DNA from: Mesostigma viride | Taxonomy: Eukaryota; Streptophyta; Mesostigmatophyceae; Mesostigmatales; Mesostigmataceae | Direction of reading: 5' to 3' | DNA: 64,000 nucleotides | NCBI GenBank assembly: GCA_009746045.1 | Contig: RPFO01000103.1 | Coordinates: forward strand, 129,001-193,000 | In this document: piece by piece, positions 22,936 to 40,929 of the stretch | Layout: every line of letters begins with the position of its first letter | Numbering within the stretch: position 1 is the stretch's first letter | Translations under genes and position numbers: made by a program | The notes under the pieces: model-generated | Seen by the model: the letters and a program-made list of their open reading frames with translations, nothing else | Database searches by the model: none | Told to the model about the DNA's origin: nothing

Positions 22936-22961
22936 TAAACTACCCGACCTCTCGGGTAGTT
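22936..22961. other. Perfect hairpin
   Basis: AAACTACCCGA and TCGGGTAGTTT flank a four-base loop, giving an 11-bp stem. No associated gene or known regulatory role is visible. Confidence 0.6.
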
Positions 22962-24116
22962 TGACTAACGGTCGAATTTCGCGCCGCGCCGTGAGCGCCG
23001 CGGCACTTGTGACGGTCTGACGGATATCCGGGAACACTAAATTAGGGACGAAGGTGATGCAAAGGTTTGCGGGTAATATTCGCCATAGCCTGGTAATTAC
23101 AATGTGCATTGAGCATGTATCACGTGAGTTTGGCGGGAAATTTTCGCTCGCGTGCGCGCATTATGAGACATGGCTGTCAACGTGCCGCTGTCACAAAATT
23201 TTTGCGTCTCACGGCTTGAAACGGTTCAGAATGTTGCTCAGAATGACGATGCATGATTTTCGTAGGTCAGGCACGGCCAGATTTATAGGGTTGGGAAAAT
23301 ACAGGTAGGAAAATATAGCTTTCCTGGTCTTCAGATCCATATGATTCATAGCTTATCATAGGTCGATTTTCTCCCTATGGCCGGGCAATCTGCGCCAGCC
23401 CGGGCATCCAGTTTGGGCAAGGGACGTCAGCTGCAGCGTTTGCTGAGAATGCGGACTAGTTTAGTAGCCATCTTTGCACGGAACATCGACCTGGTAGTCA
23501 TGGTGGATCATGAAGTATGCGGCTATGGCGGCAATTTGCATGTAGATCATCAGTATGTGTGAGATATGAGGGTCATCCCGGCCAGCGGAATCCGGGTAGG
23601 GCATGAACAAGCCAGGTAAGACAACGTATTTGCGTGTTGTTTGCAGCGGAATACGTATCCCATGCATTATAAATGACGATTTTATCCATGCATATTTCAG
23701 CAAGTTCCATGCCTGTTGTAAAGAGTGTTATTAGCCCTGAAAGTGCCCAGTTTTGGGCATTTCTTTGGAGTATACCACTCCGTCAGTGCTGGTAGGCAAC
23801 GTGTTTGTATTCCAGCACTTGCGGCAGCCTTTGATCGCTTGTTATAATGCATTATTGTGTTGCATGTCATAGATAGCTGTTTACACGCACGTAACCCACA
23901 CACATGTATGAGCACGTTATGTAGGGGTAATGGGTTATCCGGGTGATCTGACCCAAGGAAACCACCGTTGGACTATCCAACTAAGTTGTCCAATGTTGGT
24001 ATTGAGATTCCCTGCCCTCCCTGGGAAGTTAGGGGGGTTAGACTTTTCCTTGGGGAAAAAAGATCGTCTTTTGGCCAACTTTGACTGGAGCTGTCATCCA
24101 AACGCTTTGTTAACCC

Positions 24117-24683
24117 GTGTTTTTTAAATTAGAACGCGATATATCGCGTTGTAAGCTTTTTTTAGAACGCGTATAGCACCTAAGGAAATTTTTTTTTCAT
24201 GGTCATGTATATACTTTCCTGAAAGCCCATAAATCCAAGGATTTTTTGAGCTACTCAGACCTACAAAATGCTTATTCATTAGAGAGATACACTGGTTTGA
24301 ATACAGGGGGGTCTGACCATGACAGCGATTTCTTGACCCTAGGTCACAAGTCATGTGCTTATTCACAAATGGTTCATGAAAAAAATCTGGCTTCTTGCAC
24401 GAGCTATGGGCAACATATGCAGGCTCTGTGAAACAAAACTCAGGCCCATTGGGCCACTGGAGCTATTTTTCATTAGCATCACAATTACAACGCAGTACAA
24501 CGCAGTGGGAAACATGAGAGCCCTTCACAACATTACGCAACGACACGAGCCCCATAAACGGGGCCATAGTGAGCTTGGAGGGTCAAAACGTTGAAAATAG
24601 GTGTTGTACATATAAGTTATACTGCATCAAACATGCATCAAACATCATGACTGGATGACCTAATATGACTGAATCAGGCAGCC
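24117..24683 (-). repeat. 560-base dispersed repeat, copy 2
   Basis: Inverted, nearly identical copy of 14919-15483, including the palindrome AACGCGATATATCGCGTT and terminal CACGGGTTAA. A related palindrome pair lies alone at 27508-27557. Confidence 0.75.
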
Positions 24684-24689
24684 ATAGCC

Positions 24690-25349
24690 AAAGCATCATC
24701 CACTCTCACAACGTGTTGAGCACATGCCTCGTGGGAATGGAGGTGCTGGGTTTTCATTCCGTAACGCGTGCAATACTGAAAGAAAGAGGCACGTGTAATG
24801 CAAGGCTTGGATAGGTTGAGTGATCCATGAGCTTACATGCAGGCAAAGATGACGCTGGAATGCATGCTAGCAAATGGTGGCAAGATGCTAACAACACATG
24901 ATTATACACCATGATTATGGGCACCTAGCTGATCTTCTTGCACAATCAACGCAGTATAAACCATCAACATCCAATCCTCACGATATATGCACGGCTTGAC
25001 GACGTATACAGCACCTAAATACTGCACAACTGCAACCTGCTATGGCTGACATGCAAGCAACGTCGAGTAGGATGGCGGTCTTAGAGAGGCTGGGCAGAGG
25101 TCGGTAGAGATAAGTGGAAAACTGACAGAAACTAGGTAGAAACACGATATACTTACGCCTGCAAGCACTATTGAGCCGGTGGCAGAGGCCATTTCCAGGA
25201 AAATACAGCATACCGTAGCAATAGCCACGGTCACGCCTTACGCTATTTGCAGGCACCATCATGCCCGATTGCCCGGAGCTACCCAATAAAAGTCTGCACA
25301 AATCTCGGTTTAGCCGAGAGTCCGGGCGTTCGGAATGAATAAACATGTG
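24690..25349. other. Region without a recognised gene
   Basis: Nothing recognised; short open frames only. Confidence 0.35.
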
Positions 25350-25353
25350 TTAA

Positions 25354-27052
25354 CCCCTAAATGGGCAGAAATACTGCCGATGCATCGGCTGTAACTTCAC
25401 AATTTTGCAAACCAGATGCCATCCAACCCACCCATATCCAATGGCTGTCCTTGGGGGCCAAGCATGTCCATGAGTTGCCCTTCGGGTTGGTATATCACAA
25501 CCTTACATATATGCAGGGTAGGCCATGTATAACTGCAGTCAAAGTCAGGGGGGTCAAGACGAGCGTTTTCATTTTTGGTAGAATGTGCATTTTGAATTAT
25601 GTTGTAAGAGCTAGGCACCTACCACTTCAGGGATGATAAACAATTAGTTGCTGAACAGTTTGAGCCATTGGGGTCATCATTTGGGTGGGTATACCAGCAG
25701 TTACACCCAGTACAGCCCATAGGGGTACCGATGGTAAAAAGCAACCAAGGGGGTAGGAGTGGGCATACTACCTACTAATACCTACTAATATGGCCCCCAA
25801 CCATGCCAAACAATACATTTCCCTTCCACAATGATGGGGAAACATAACTGCATCATCACACTGCCCTTACATGGCACCTATGTGCAGGTGCCACCTTGTC
25901 CATGCACGTAGGTAACGTGGTACGGATACCCTACGCAAGGCATGCATTCTAGGAGGCAGCCACCAACAAACTAGTGATTTTAAGCCTATTTCAGCCTGCC
26001 CTAGCAAGGATAAACTAGGCCTAAGCTGCTATAGCTTGCCAGGTGATGGCCAGCACACCTGGTGGCACATGCTGACAATGGGAAGCTTCTACTCACCGGT
26101 TACATGCTTGATGATGCCACAGAGACCAGCCAACTGCCTCACACTCATGCAATATGTGTGTGGGAAATGTATAACAAACATATATGGAGGTATTCAAACC
26201 CATACAGCCTCTAAAACTTATCACCGTCACCCTGTGGCAGGTCAACTGACTGATGGAAGCATCTAAGAAGGGTGTTTTAGAAAGGGGCCAGGCCAGGGTC
26301 AAGAAAGAGCATGTATAATGCAAAAAGAATGTGCTACACAAGCTAGAACGTATATATAAACGTCAAAAATCGATAGGAAAACGATGATTAAGCTTTACCA
26401 GGCATGGATGGCGTTACCTTGGCCCAGGCGGTGGCCGCAAAATGGCGCATTTCGGCACGCCAAAGTTGTGCAGCATGGTCGCTGGATTCGGCGATTTCTG
26501 GCCACCCTTGCACGTTTACGACTACTATGTATCATAAAAAGTACAAAGAAACCAATATATCCTTTAAAATACGCAGGAAAGGTATTGCTGTCAACGTTTC
26601 TATCGTCCGGCCTGATCGCAGTTTTTCCCAGCAAGAACGCTGCCGACACCTATCAAATGGCATTCCCGCGAACCAAAAATTGGCATGTATCATCTTTAGG
26701 ACGTATAAAAGCAATTTCCTGAGTTTGGTCAGAAAATTCGAACGAAAACGTAAATGCCATGCGTGGGCGCAAGCCGCCATGGCCAGGTCGTCGTTTTCCG
26801 GAGTGCACGTTGTACGCGAAAAAGTACCCTGACCCCTTGTACTTCGACCGACCAGAACACCTCTATAACTTTGTCAGAAGTATGCAAACCCTAGTACCAT
26901 GCTGTGAGGAAAATTATAAACTTTCGATCTTCTCAGCTAAACGTTTCCTAATTCTCAATAGTTTTCGCGGCATTTGGTCCCCCGAGAAGGGGCCGACGTG
27001 TCGGCTGTAACTCAGTTTTAGGCGGAAAATCGGCAGCCAGACCATTTAGGGG
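25354..27052. mobile_element. TTAA-flanked TIR element, second family
   Basis: The ends are TTAA|CCCCTAAATGG at 25350 and CCATTTAGGGG|TTAA at 27056, an 11-base terminal inverted repeat with TTAA at both edges, as in piggyBac-type insertions. Just inside each end is a CCGA-TCGGCTGTAACT motif. The 1.7-kb interior has no long coding frame, so it is non-autonomous. A short GCCATGGCCAG region inside it weakly resembles copies A and B of the other TTAA family. Confidence 0.5.
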
Positions 27053-27745
27053 TTAATTAAGAAGTCGAAACACCATGGAAATACCAAGCATGGTGCCGCA
27101 GCAGACCCGAGTCTTGACGTAATAATATGTATGCCGGTTACCAGGGTTTCCGCATGAAAGTTGGGTGAGAAACTGGAAAAAACTACGTTTCCTTTGCCCC
27201 AGTACCTCAACAAACTCGTAGAAACCTAATTATCAACCTTTGAACGCATCATCATGGTCGTGCTACCCAACAGCCACTGAAATTCGCGCGAAAACTGGCG
27301 AGATCTACCTGCCGCCATCGCCGTCGTCTTCACCTTCGTCCCGCGAAAATGCCTGTTTTCAGTGGTACATATTTGTTTGCAGCTATCACAAAAAAAATAC
27401 CAAAAATACCAGGATTTTTTCTTGAATTCTATGAGATGTTTCTGACCTATTTTGAAAGTTTCAGACCAAAAATCGCATGTTTAATAGGTTTGCCACGTGT
27501 AAGATTACAACGCGATACATCGCGTTCTAACCCTACAACGCGATGTATCGCGTTGTAAAAAAACACGGATTAAAGCCAAGGTATTATTGCATATTCTGAA
27601 AGCCCTTGAAGTGTAGATACTCCTAGCATCTTGGTTGGGGGTATTTGGAGTTCAGTTGTGGCCTGTGAGTTATGATTTTCAGTTTTTTCATTTTCACGGA
27701 TATGAAAGTGCCAAAAATGGGTCAGCGGACTATGGGTTTAAGGTT
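27053..27745. other. Region without a recognised gene
   Basis: Holds two adjacent palindromes, AACGCGATACATCGCGTT and AACGCGATGTATCGCGTT (27508-27557), followed by an A-run and CACGGATTAA, a diverged end of the 560-base repeat. Nothing else recognised. Confidence 0.45.
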
Positions 27746-27945
27746 AATTAATTAATTAATTAATTAGGAACATAACTCCGTGGGGAGTATATGTAGCACA
27801 TAGCCCTTGAGAGGGGGCGTATGGCCTATCATACATTCTAAGCTACTTCCTGCAAGGGTGGGAATGTAAACGACACTTGCTCTAGGTGCCCCAGGGCACC
27901 TGCACCCTCATGATGTATCACGCTATGCCCAGCTAAGGGGGAGCA
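27746..27945 (-). mobile_element. 3'-UTR fragment of the ORF1-only family
   Basis: Minus-strand copy of the E1/E2 3' UTR with a type B hairpin variant (ACTCC-CCACG-GAGT) and a TTAA-repeat tail at 27746. It is 5'-truncated and carries no coding sequence. Confidence 0.75.
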
Positions 27946-28304
27946 TGGTTTAAGGTTGGGTTCGAGGTTTTTGAGGGGTCGTCAGGAGGGGGGACATCCA
28001 GCCAAAACAGCACACTCACTCCGTCGTTTGTTCGGCGCGGCACCAGGACTAGTGACATACAGCCTTGCTATTTGGGTGCCCAGGACCGCCACCGCCAGGT
28101 CGAAATGTCCGGCCCCCATATTGAACTCAGGGTCCAATGCCAATTGCCGGAATGAAACGTGCTGGGCCCCAGTATGCTAGCGCCCCCCTGGGGGGCCGCC
28201 ACCGCCCACCGGTGCGCCGAGAGCCGGCCCCCATATGCCCCCCCCCAACGCGCTATATGGAAGGCAAACGCAGCAACCAAGTTGACACGATCATATTTGT
28301 TGGA

Positions 28305-28590
28305 CATGTGTGTAGTACTCCTACACACACAGATCTCGAATGATTTATCTAGTACCAAATCCGAAAGGCTTGCATCACTCCCCGGAAAGGAGAACTTTTG
28401 CGGGTGACTGTAGGTGTCAGTTGGCGATGCCTTAGGATCAGGAGACGTCCGTCCTATAGTCAGCAAAAGTTGGTGCGAGAGGTCCCCAGTTCGATTCCGG
28501 CCTGGATTCATTTGCAGATCGCGTTTTCCGTGGACCGGCACTGAACGCAAATGGTTTTCACCTTTGCGGCGTGCCAAATCAGAATATTTG
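28305..28590 (+). repeat. tRNA-derived SINE-like repeat, copy 2
   Basis: Plus-strand partner of 9924-10210. It has the A-box-like GTTGGCGATGCC, then GAGGTCCCCAGTTCGATTCC, an excellent B box in a T-arm context. The 3' part has GATCGCGTTTTCCG and ACTGAACGCAAA, shared with copy 1. Confidence 0.65.
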
Positions 28591-28842
28591 TTGTTAGGCT
28601 CCCGGGCCCAAACGGCAATCTCCTCGTTTGGGACGCACTTATTGTCGTAATAATGTAACCCTTTGAGGGTGCTGGGTGACGTCCGCTTGGCACTCAACCA
28701 TGCTGGAATGATCCGGAACAAAATGTGTGCACGACGGATTGCTTGTAAACACTGACTTCGCGCAAGGCGGGATACCCGGTTTCGTTTAGCTTGTCGGTTG
28801 CCCTGAACGTCGGGGGTGGATTCCTGTTCCTATTCCTGAAGC

Positions 28843-30829
28843 CCCATGTCCACGAGCCACGAGCCACGAGGTAGCCATGGCTGACGGCGGCGCTCATAAC
28901 TTTCACGTTTGAGCACCGAATTTAGCCGTGAATACCACAATGGATGCGTCTTTCTACGACGCACATGCTGCTATAATTTTCCGAATCTAGTACGCAATAT
29001 ACGATGAGCAAACGCCTCTCGACGAATCGCAGTTTGGACACTGCGATGAGCCAAGCAAATGCGCCTGCAGCTCCGGCTGCAGCTTCGCCTCCCGGCCTCG
29101 CAGGCCACGGTGACCCTAGCCAAGCGTTAGTGGTTCACTCCTCCGCGGCCTCGCCATCGGCATCGCCAGAACCTAAACGCAGCCGCTCATCCTTTCCACG
29201 CGAACCGCGTTTCAAGCTAAAAACCTTCAATGTCGACGATTACGACTGGTACAACATTGCCCCGTGCACTGCTCTGGAGTGCATTTTCTTCGGGGATTAC
29301 GCCTCGCTCCTTGAGCTGTGCCTCCACCTCCACAGCATCAATCGCCTTCTCGAGCCCGATGGCCGCAGGCTTCAATGCCGAGATCTGCTGCTGACGGGCC
29401 TCCACTACAACCGGCCTGACCTTCAGCATATGATTCTCTGCTCACTCCTTCAGAAGTCTGACGGTGAGATCTGGTCCCCCACCATCTCCGCAGCCACATT
29501 CCGTTCCATCCTCACGGAAGCCTTTCAGCAGCACGTGACCCCCCTTGCTGCCGACGTAGCAGCAATCGGTGGCACGCTGACTGCTGAACTTCCTCACATT
29601 TCCACCGCCGTCGCCTCCACCTCCACTGCCACCTCCACCTCCACCGCCGACATCAAAGCCCAGCTCCTCGACATTGACCAGCGCCTCAAAGACAATGCAA
29701 TCGCCATCGAGGTCCTGCAAAACACCGCAGGCCTCACCGCCCAGGCCCGGTGAAGGAAATTTAATTGCCGCCAAGCCAGCCCCTGCTGGCCTGGCCGGCG
29801 ATGCTCCTCCCATCACAACCTGGGCGGACATGCTCAAGCAACATATAACACCTCCACCACCTCCGCCGTCGCAACCCAGCTCCAGCGGCAGACGCTTGAC
29901 CTCCGCGAGGAGGCCGAGCTCGCCAAGCGCAGCCTCAACGCCATACTCAAGAACTTCGACATGGAGGAAGGTGAGAATTCTGAGAAGCTTGCACGTGCGT
30001 TTGAGAGCAAAATCCTTGCACGCATGGGCCTTCTTGGTGAGATTAAGCTGACCGCCCACCGCCTCCCCCGCGCATGGGGTAAGGCAGGGGCGCCTCCGCT
30101 TCAGCTTCTCATCTTTGAGAGCCCAGCGGACAAGATTTCGTTTCTCCGACGCCGCAAGCGGCTCGAGAAGACTCACTTCACCGTGGACGACGACTTGACC
30201 CTGGCGCAGCAACAACGGCGACGGGAGCTATGGCCGACCTACCTCCAGCTCCGGCAGACCAAGGCGGGCCAGCCGGTGTAGTGGAAGGGGGCGGCCATCT
30301 ACGTCGGCCACAAGCCCTGGCACGCGACCCCCTCGACCCCCGCGGCCCCAGCGACCCCAGAAGCCCCAGCCTAGGGGAATACAGTAGCAGTAGTGTAGGA
30401 TAGTTAGACAGTGGCCTTGTACATGCCCGCCTACTACAGGCACTATACCAGCTGAGGCCTAGCCTTTTTAGTCATGTACATGTGTGCCTATGACATCTGT
30501 GCCACACTCCAGATGATGCCTAGCTTTATTTAATTATGCCGTGCCCATGCAGGGAGTAACTCTCTGCTGAGACGCCATGCCCTAGCTTTTGTATAGCTAT
30601 GCTGATCTTCCCCCCCATGACAGGCTCCCCCTTCGCTGGGCATAGCTTGAACATCATGGGGCTGCAAGTGCCATGGTGCACCTAGAGCACGGGTCGTTTA
30701 CATTCCCACCCTTGCAGGAAGTAGCTTAGAATGTATGATAGGCCATGCATATGCCCCTTCTCTGGGCCGGGCTATGTGCTACATATACTCCCAACGGAGT
30801 TATGTTCCTCAGTATTAACTAATTAATTA
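28843..30829 (+). mobile_element. Complete ORF1-only retrotransposon, element E2
   Basis: Flanked by the 11-base duplication ATTCCTGAAGC (28832-28842 and 30830-30840). Order: 5' leader (with CTCATAACTTTCACG and TATAATTTTCCG as in E1), ORF1 starting ATG at 29004, 3' UTR, hairpin ACTCC-CAAC-GGAGT and a TTAA-repeat tail. Length is 1987 bases. There is no reverse transcriptase. Its 3' UTR matches that of E1 segment by segment, including the CTTGCAGGAAGTAGC stretch. Confidence 0.85.
29004..30281 (+). pseudogene. ORF1 of E2, frameshifted
   Basis: The first 249 codons (29004-29753) align with the E1 ORF1 N-terminal half, including ALECIFFGDYASL near the middle and the coiled-coil ADIKAQLLDIDQRL. 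The frame then ends just after TAQAR, where E1 continues TAQAVKDIAAQP. The C-terminal part, with LTVDDDLTLAQQQRRRELWP-like residues, lies in another frame (29961-30281). This is a plain retrotransposon copy that lost its frame after insertion. Confidence 0.75.
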
Positions 30830-30856
30830 ATTCCTGAAGCTACACGTATTCCTATG

Positions 30857-31809
30857 AAAAATTAAATTAAATTATAACATGCCTCCGTTGGGAGATCATG
30901 TAGCACATATTCCTTGATGGGTATCACCAGCACCATCAAGCAACGCCGCCTGCAGCTTGTAGGGCACCTAGCTCGCACCTGAACCAGGTAGACACCTCAC
31001 GTGGCCCCCCCGCAGGACTGCGACCAGCCCAGCCTGGCCGGCACCTCCTGACGTGGGCTGGGCCCAGCGATGTTAGCCGCCGCAAGGCCCGCACCTTCAA
31101 GGAACAGCTAGTAGAGGACATGGGGGGCCTCGGCCTCTCCGTGATTTGGAAGAAGATGATGGACAAAGTGAAGGCCAAGTCACCCAAGTGGGCCCAGGTC
31201 ATAGAGGACAATGAGCCCCCCCCAGTGGGGAAGCGCCCGCGTGTGCAATCCCGCGGGAGGCACGCCAGATAGCTCCCCCTCGGGCAGCGTGCGGCTGCCT
31301 AGATAGATGTTGAAGTTAGAATGCTGTTAGATAGATATATTATGTAGCCAATGTAGATAGATTAGACCGGTAGGAATGTTTGCACCCATCCATCCATCCA
31401 TCGGGGTTAATGCTCCGTGACTCCCCAACGGGAGCACGAGTCTAATTAATTAATTAATTAATTAATTGATGGGTGGGTCAGTGGAGTGGGGGGAGCCGCG
31501 TAATCGAACTAACCTAACGCTAATCTATCTAGTCTAGAAAAATCCTAACTACACTACTCATCAAAACGCCTCCTCCTCTTGGGGGGCGGAGGCGGTGGCT
31601 TGCCCACACTGAAAGGGGCTGGCGTGAGTGTGAGCCTTGACAATCTGCTGCCACTGACCGCGTCTTGTTCTGCATGGCAGTCCAAAGAAGGGAGAGAGAG
31701 TGGATGCGGTATTCAAAATGGGCTGGGACGGCACTAGGTCGTCCAGCAACTGAACATCTGGATGTAGTTCGTGACATGTTTCCCTACCCGTTTGGGAATG
31801 CCCTACGTA
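30857..31809 (-). mobile_element. 5'-truncated LINE, tail type B, with an inner insertion
   Basis: On the minus strand it matches the LINE at 43868-44390: the ORF2 C-terminal end (KIVKAH and PPPPKRRRRF-like residues), then a 3' UTR, a CTCCCAACGGAG hairpin and an AATTT-repeat tail. The 13-base ACGTATTCCTATG flanks it (30844-30856 and 31810-31822). It is split by the LINE at 30923-31465. Confidence 0.8.
30923..31465 (+). mobile_element. 5'-truncated LINE, tail type A, nested
   Basis: Codes the last part of an ORF2 (RRLQLVGHLAR, then KARTFKEQLVEDMGGLGLSV) matching the LINEs at 15855 and 53279, with the 3' hairpin CTCCCC-AACG-GGGAG and TTAA repeats. The 9-base TTGATGGGT at 30914-30922 and 31466-31474 is its duplication. 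Confidence 0.85.
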
Positions 31810-31822
31810 ACGTATTCCTATG

Positions 31823-32230
31823 CCCCCTAAAAAGCCTATGCCGATTATTCCTGGTGCACCGTGCAGCTGCAAACGACCGCCGAAGTCCAAACACTGCAGA
31901 CGAGCACTTGCCACGGGCGTGCCGGTGGCCGGCAAATCCCCTTTGGCAGTAGGCTCGCCATACAGTATGGGGGCCATGACCACCCGCCGGCAGGCTATTT
32001 CAGCCGCAGCCCCTATATTTATTTAGGGGCCGGACCAATGCACTGAATGCAGCCACCGGCAGCCTTGGGGCCAGACCCTAGTACCCGTAAAATTTTGGCT
32101 GGGCAAGTTGTCACTCACCAGTCCTGCGGCACCTCGGGACGTGGGCCCCTACGTGGAGCGAGCACCCAAAACGGGGGAAAATGTGTCCGGCGGCAGAATT
32201 TTGGCGATTCAGGTTTGCCTGCATGATTGT
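31823..32230. other. Region without a recognised gene
   Basis: A short plus-strand frame with a cysteine-basic cluster (CSCKRPPKSKHCRR, about 31859-31900) is the only notable feature; it resembles nothing I can name. Confidence 0.35.
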
Positions 32231-33269
32231 GTACAGGCATTCACGCCTTAAGTTGGGTTGGCTTAAGTTGGGTTCACGCCTTAAGTTGGGTCGCAGTTGG
32301 CTGCATGGCGAACCCAACTTAAGGCTGATGGCTGTACTAGGAAAAACCCAACTTAAGGCGTGTAGGGGCTTCTAGCGCGGTGTGGCACTGATTTTTTACT
32401 GCCGCGACTTGAGTTTTTTCCCGCGCCGGTGGTCCGACAGGGTTTCCGCGCCATCCAACACTAAGGATCTATAAAATTCACTGCATTTCTTGGTCAGTTG
32501 GGCGCTGAAATCAGTCATCATTGTATTATATACATGGGCAAACGGCTTGCTGTTCAAACGCGTTCGTCACATTAGAACCCATCATAAATGCGACACAATG
32601 AGTGGCCGACAAAACTGATAAGGCCAAATGGAACGCACTGTTTTCGGGCAGCGGAGCAGCGTCCAGCAAAAAGCAGAAACCGGAGACACCACAGGCGAGA
32701 AGGCAGGTGGCAAGGGCAAGCTGCCAAACCAGCAAAAATTGAACGGTTATGGCCTTCTTGTCGTAAGGGTTGCTGCGCTCTCTGACATGGCGACATATTT
32801 CGCCGGGATGATCAGCAACGTTGTTGGCATTCACGTGCACTAAACCGTTCACCGTTATTAGACCCGGCAGTCCTGGTGACAGTGGCCATGGACGGGATTA
32901 CTGTTTGAGTCCGGATGCTAGGGAAGACGAGGCTAGAGAGTAAATAGCCACGATTACCGCGCATAGAACGCGCATGCCCTATGCAGCACACCAAGTTTTA
33001 GCTAGCACGGTGGGGTGCTTCACCTGCCCACAGCCGGTTTGAGGACTTGCATCCAAGTTCCGACCCGAAATACGACTTTGATGGTGAATTCTTTAGTGCA
33101 GTTCGATCGGCCTTGACGAGCTAGAGCTTTCAAAAGACACCCTGAAGTCCTTCAGCAGGGCTGGGGGTCGCAAGTTCTGGTAACGTAACGGCTTAAGTTG
33201 GGTTCACGCCTTAAGTTGGGTTGACCCCAAGAAACCCTCGAACCCAACTTAAGGCGTGAATGCCTGTAC
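32231..33269. mobile_element. TIR element with 29-base perfect ends
   Basis: The first and last 29 bases (32231-32259 and 33241-33269) are exact inverted copies beginning GTACAGGCATTCACGCC. Extra subterminal copies of CTTAAGTTGGGTT lie at both ends in both orientations. If the element proper begins CAGG, the flanking TA fits a 2-bp target duplication. The interior has no long coding frame, so it is non-autonomous; superfamily not assigned. Confidence 0.7.
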
Positions 33270-33558
33270 TGCGATGGCAGACACAATTTCTGTCGGAATC
33301 CGCAATTGCAACAAAAATATACGGTAGCGAGGGAATCCTCATGAAGCGAAAACTTAGACTACGTGGATGTGCATTTTTTCACTTTCGCCATTGAACTCAA
33401 GTGCATTGGCAAATACATTACGGTTTATGGGGCAGTTGCAGTCGGCTGCAGGATCAACAATCCCGCTTTAACATCACAATTGAGCGGCATGGCTACCTGT
33501 ATGCGACTGCCATAAATTTGGGAAAACGAACACGGCCGCCTATATTAATGCCCATGAC
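33270..33558. other. 5' flank of the canopy-thioredoxin gene
   Basis: About 290 bases between a TIR element and the start codon. No clear TATA box or other promoter element can be assigned. Confidence 0.4.
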
Positions 33559-40679
<7,121 letters not shown>

Positions 40680-40708
40680 TGTGCTTGACCGTCATGCTTG
40701 ATTACTAG

Positions 40709-40765
40709 TATCAAAGAGACAACCAGCGCAGGCCAGAAATCTGGAGGAATCCGGAGCCTGCTGTT
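40709..40765 (-). repeat. Fragment of the 290-base repeat, minus strand
   Basis: TATCAAAGAGACAACCAGCG then CAGGCCAGAAATCTGGAG, starting 30 bases after the stop codon of the canopy-thioredoxin gene and inverted relative to 39850-40130. Confidence 0.7.
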
Positions 40766-40929
40766 ATCTGTAGTATGCTTGTGATCGATTACTAGTATGT
40801 GCCGGTTTTTATTGGGAAATGTCGCAGAGCACATATCTGAAGTACAAATCCTTGCAGTGCATTCTTTATTGTGAGACAAATATCAATGAGATCTCACTGT
40901 GCCTGAACACATGGACAACTATTCGATGA

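Larger units (their letters stand above)
21742..24110. other. Region without a recognised gene
   Basis: Upstream flank of the minus-strand gene and beyond. It holds a TGAC tetranucleotide run (22487-22530), a perfect inverted repeat at 22936-22961, and an ACAGTGATTCACGCCTTAA motif (22903-22921) resembling the ends of the TIR element at 32231-33269. No coding region can be supported. Confidence 0.4.

Noticed and set aside
28440-28510. Possible tRNA gene with a good T-arm and B box
   Set aside because: The 5' half does not fold as a tRNA with a clear anticodon arm that I can draw, and a diverged second copy with the same non-tRNA body exists, so SINE is the better call.
28159-28721. A 217-codon minus-strand frame with NRTGDLSHQLLLTIGRTSP
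   Set aside because: The same peptide appears in the other copy of the SINE-like repeat at 9946-10191; it is the repeat read through, including its B box, not a gene.
32526-32852. Minus-strand 108-codon hydrophobic frame and plus-strand DKAKWNALFSGSGAASSKKQ-like frame
   Set aside because: Both lie inside the TIR element at 32231-33269, overlap on opposite strands and have no supported start or splice sites; possibly captured exon sequence, but I cannot support it.
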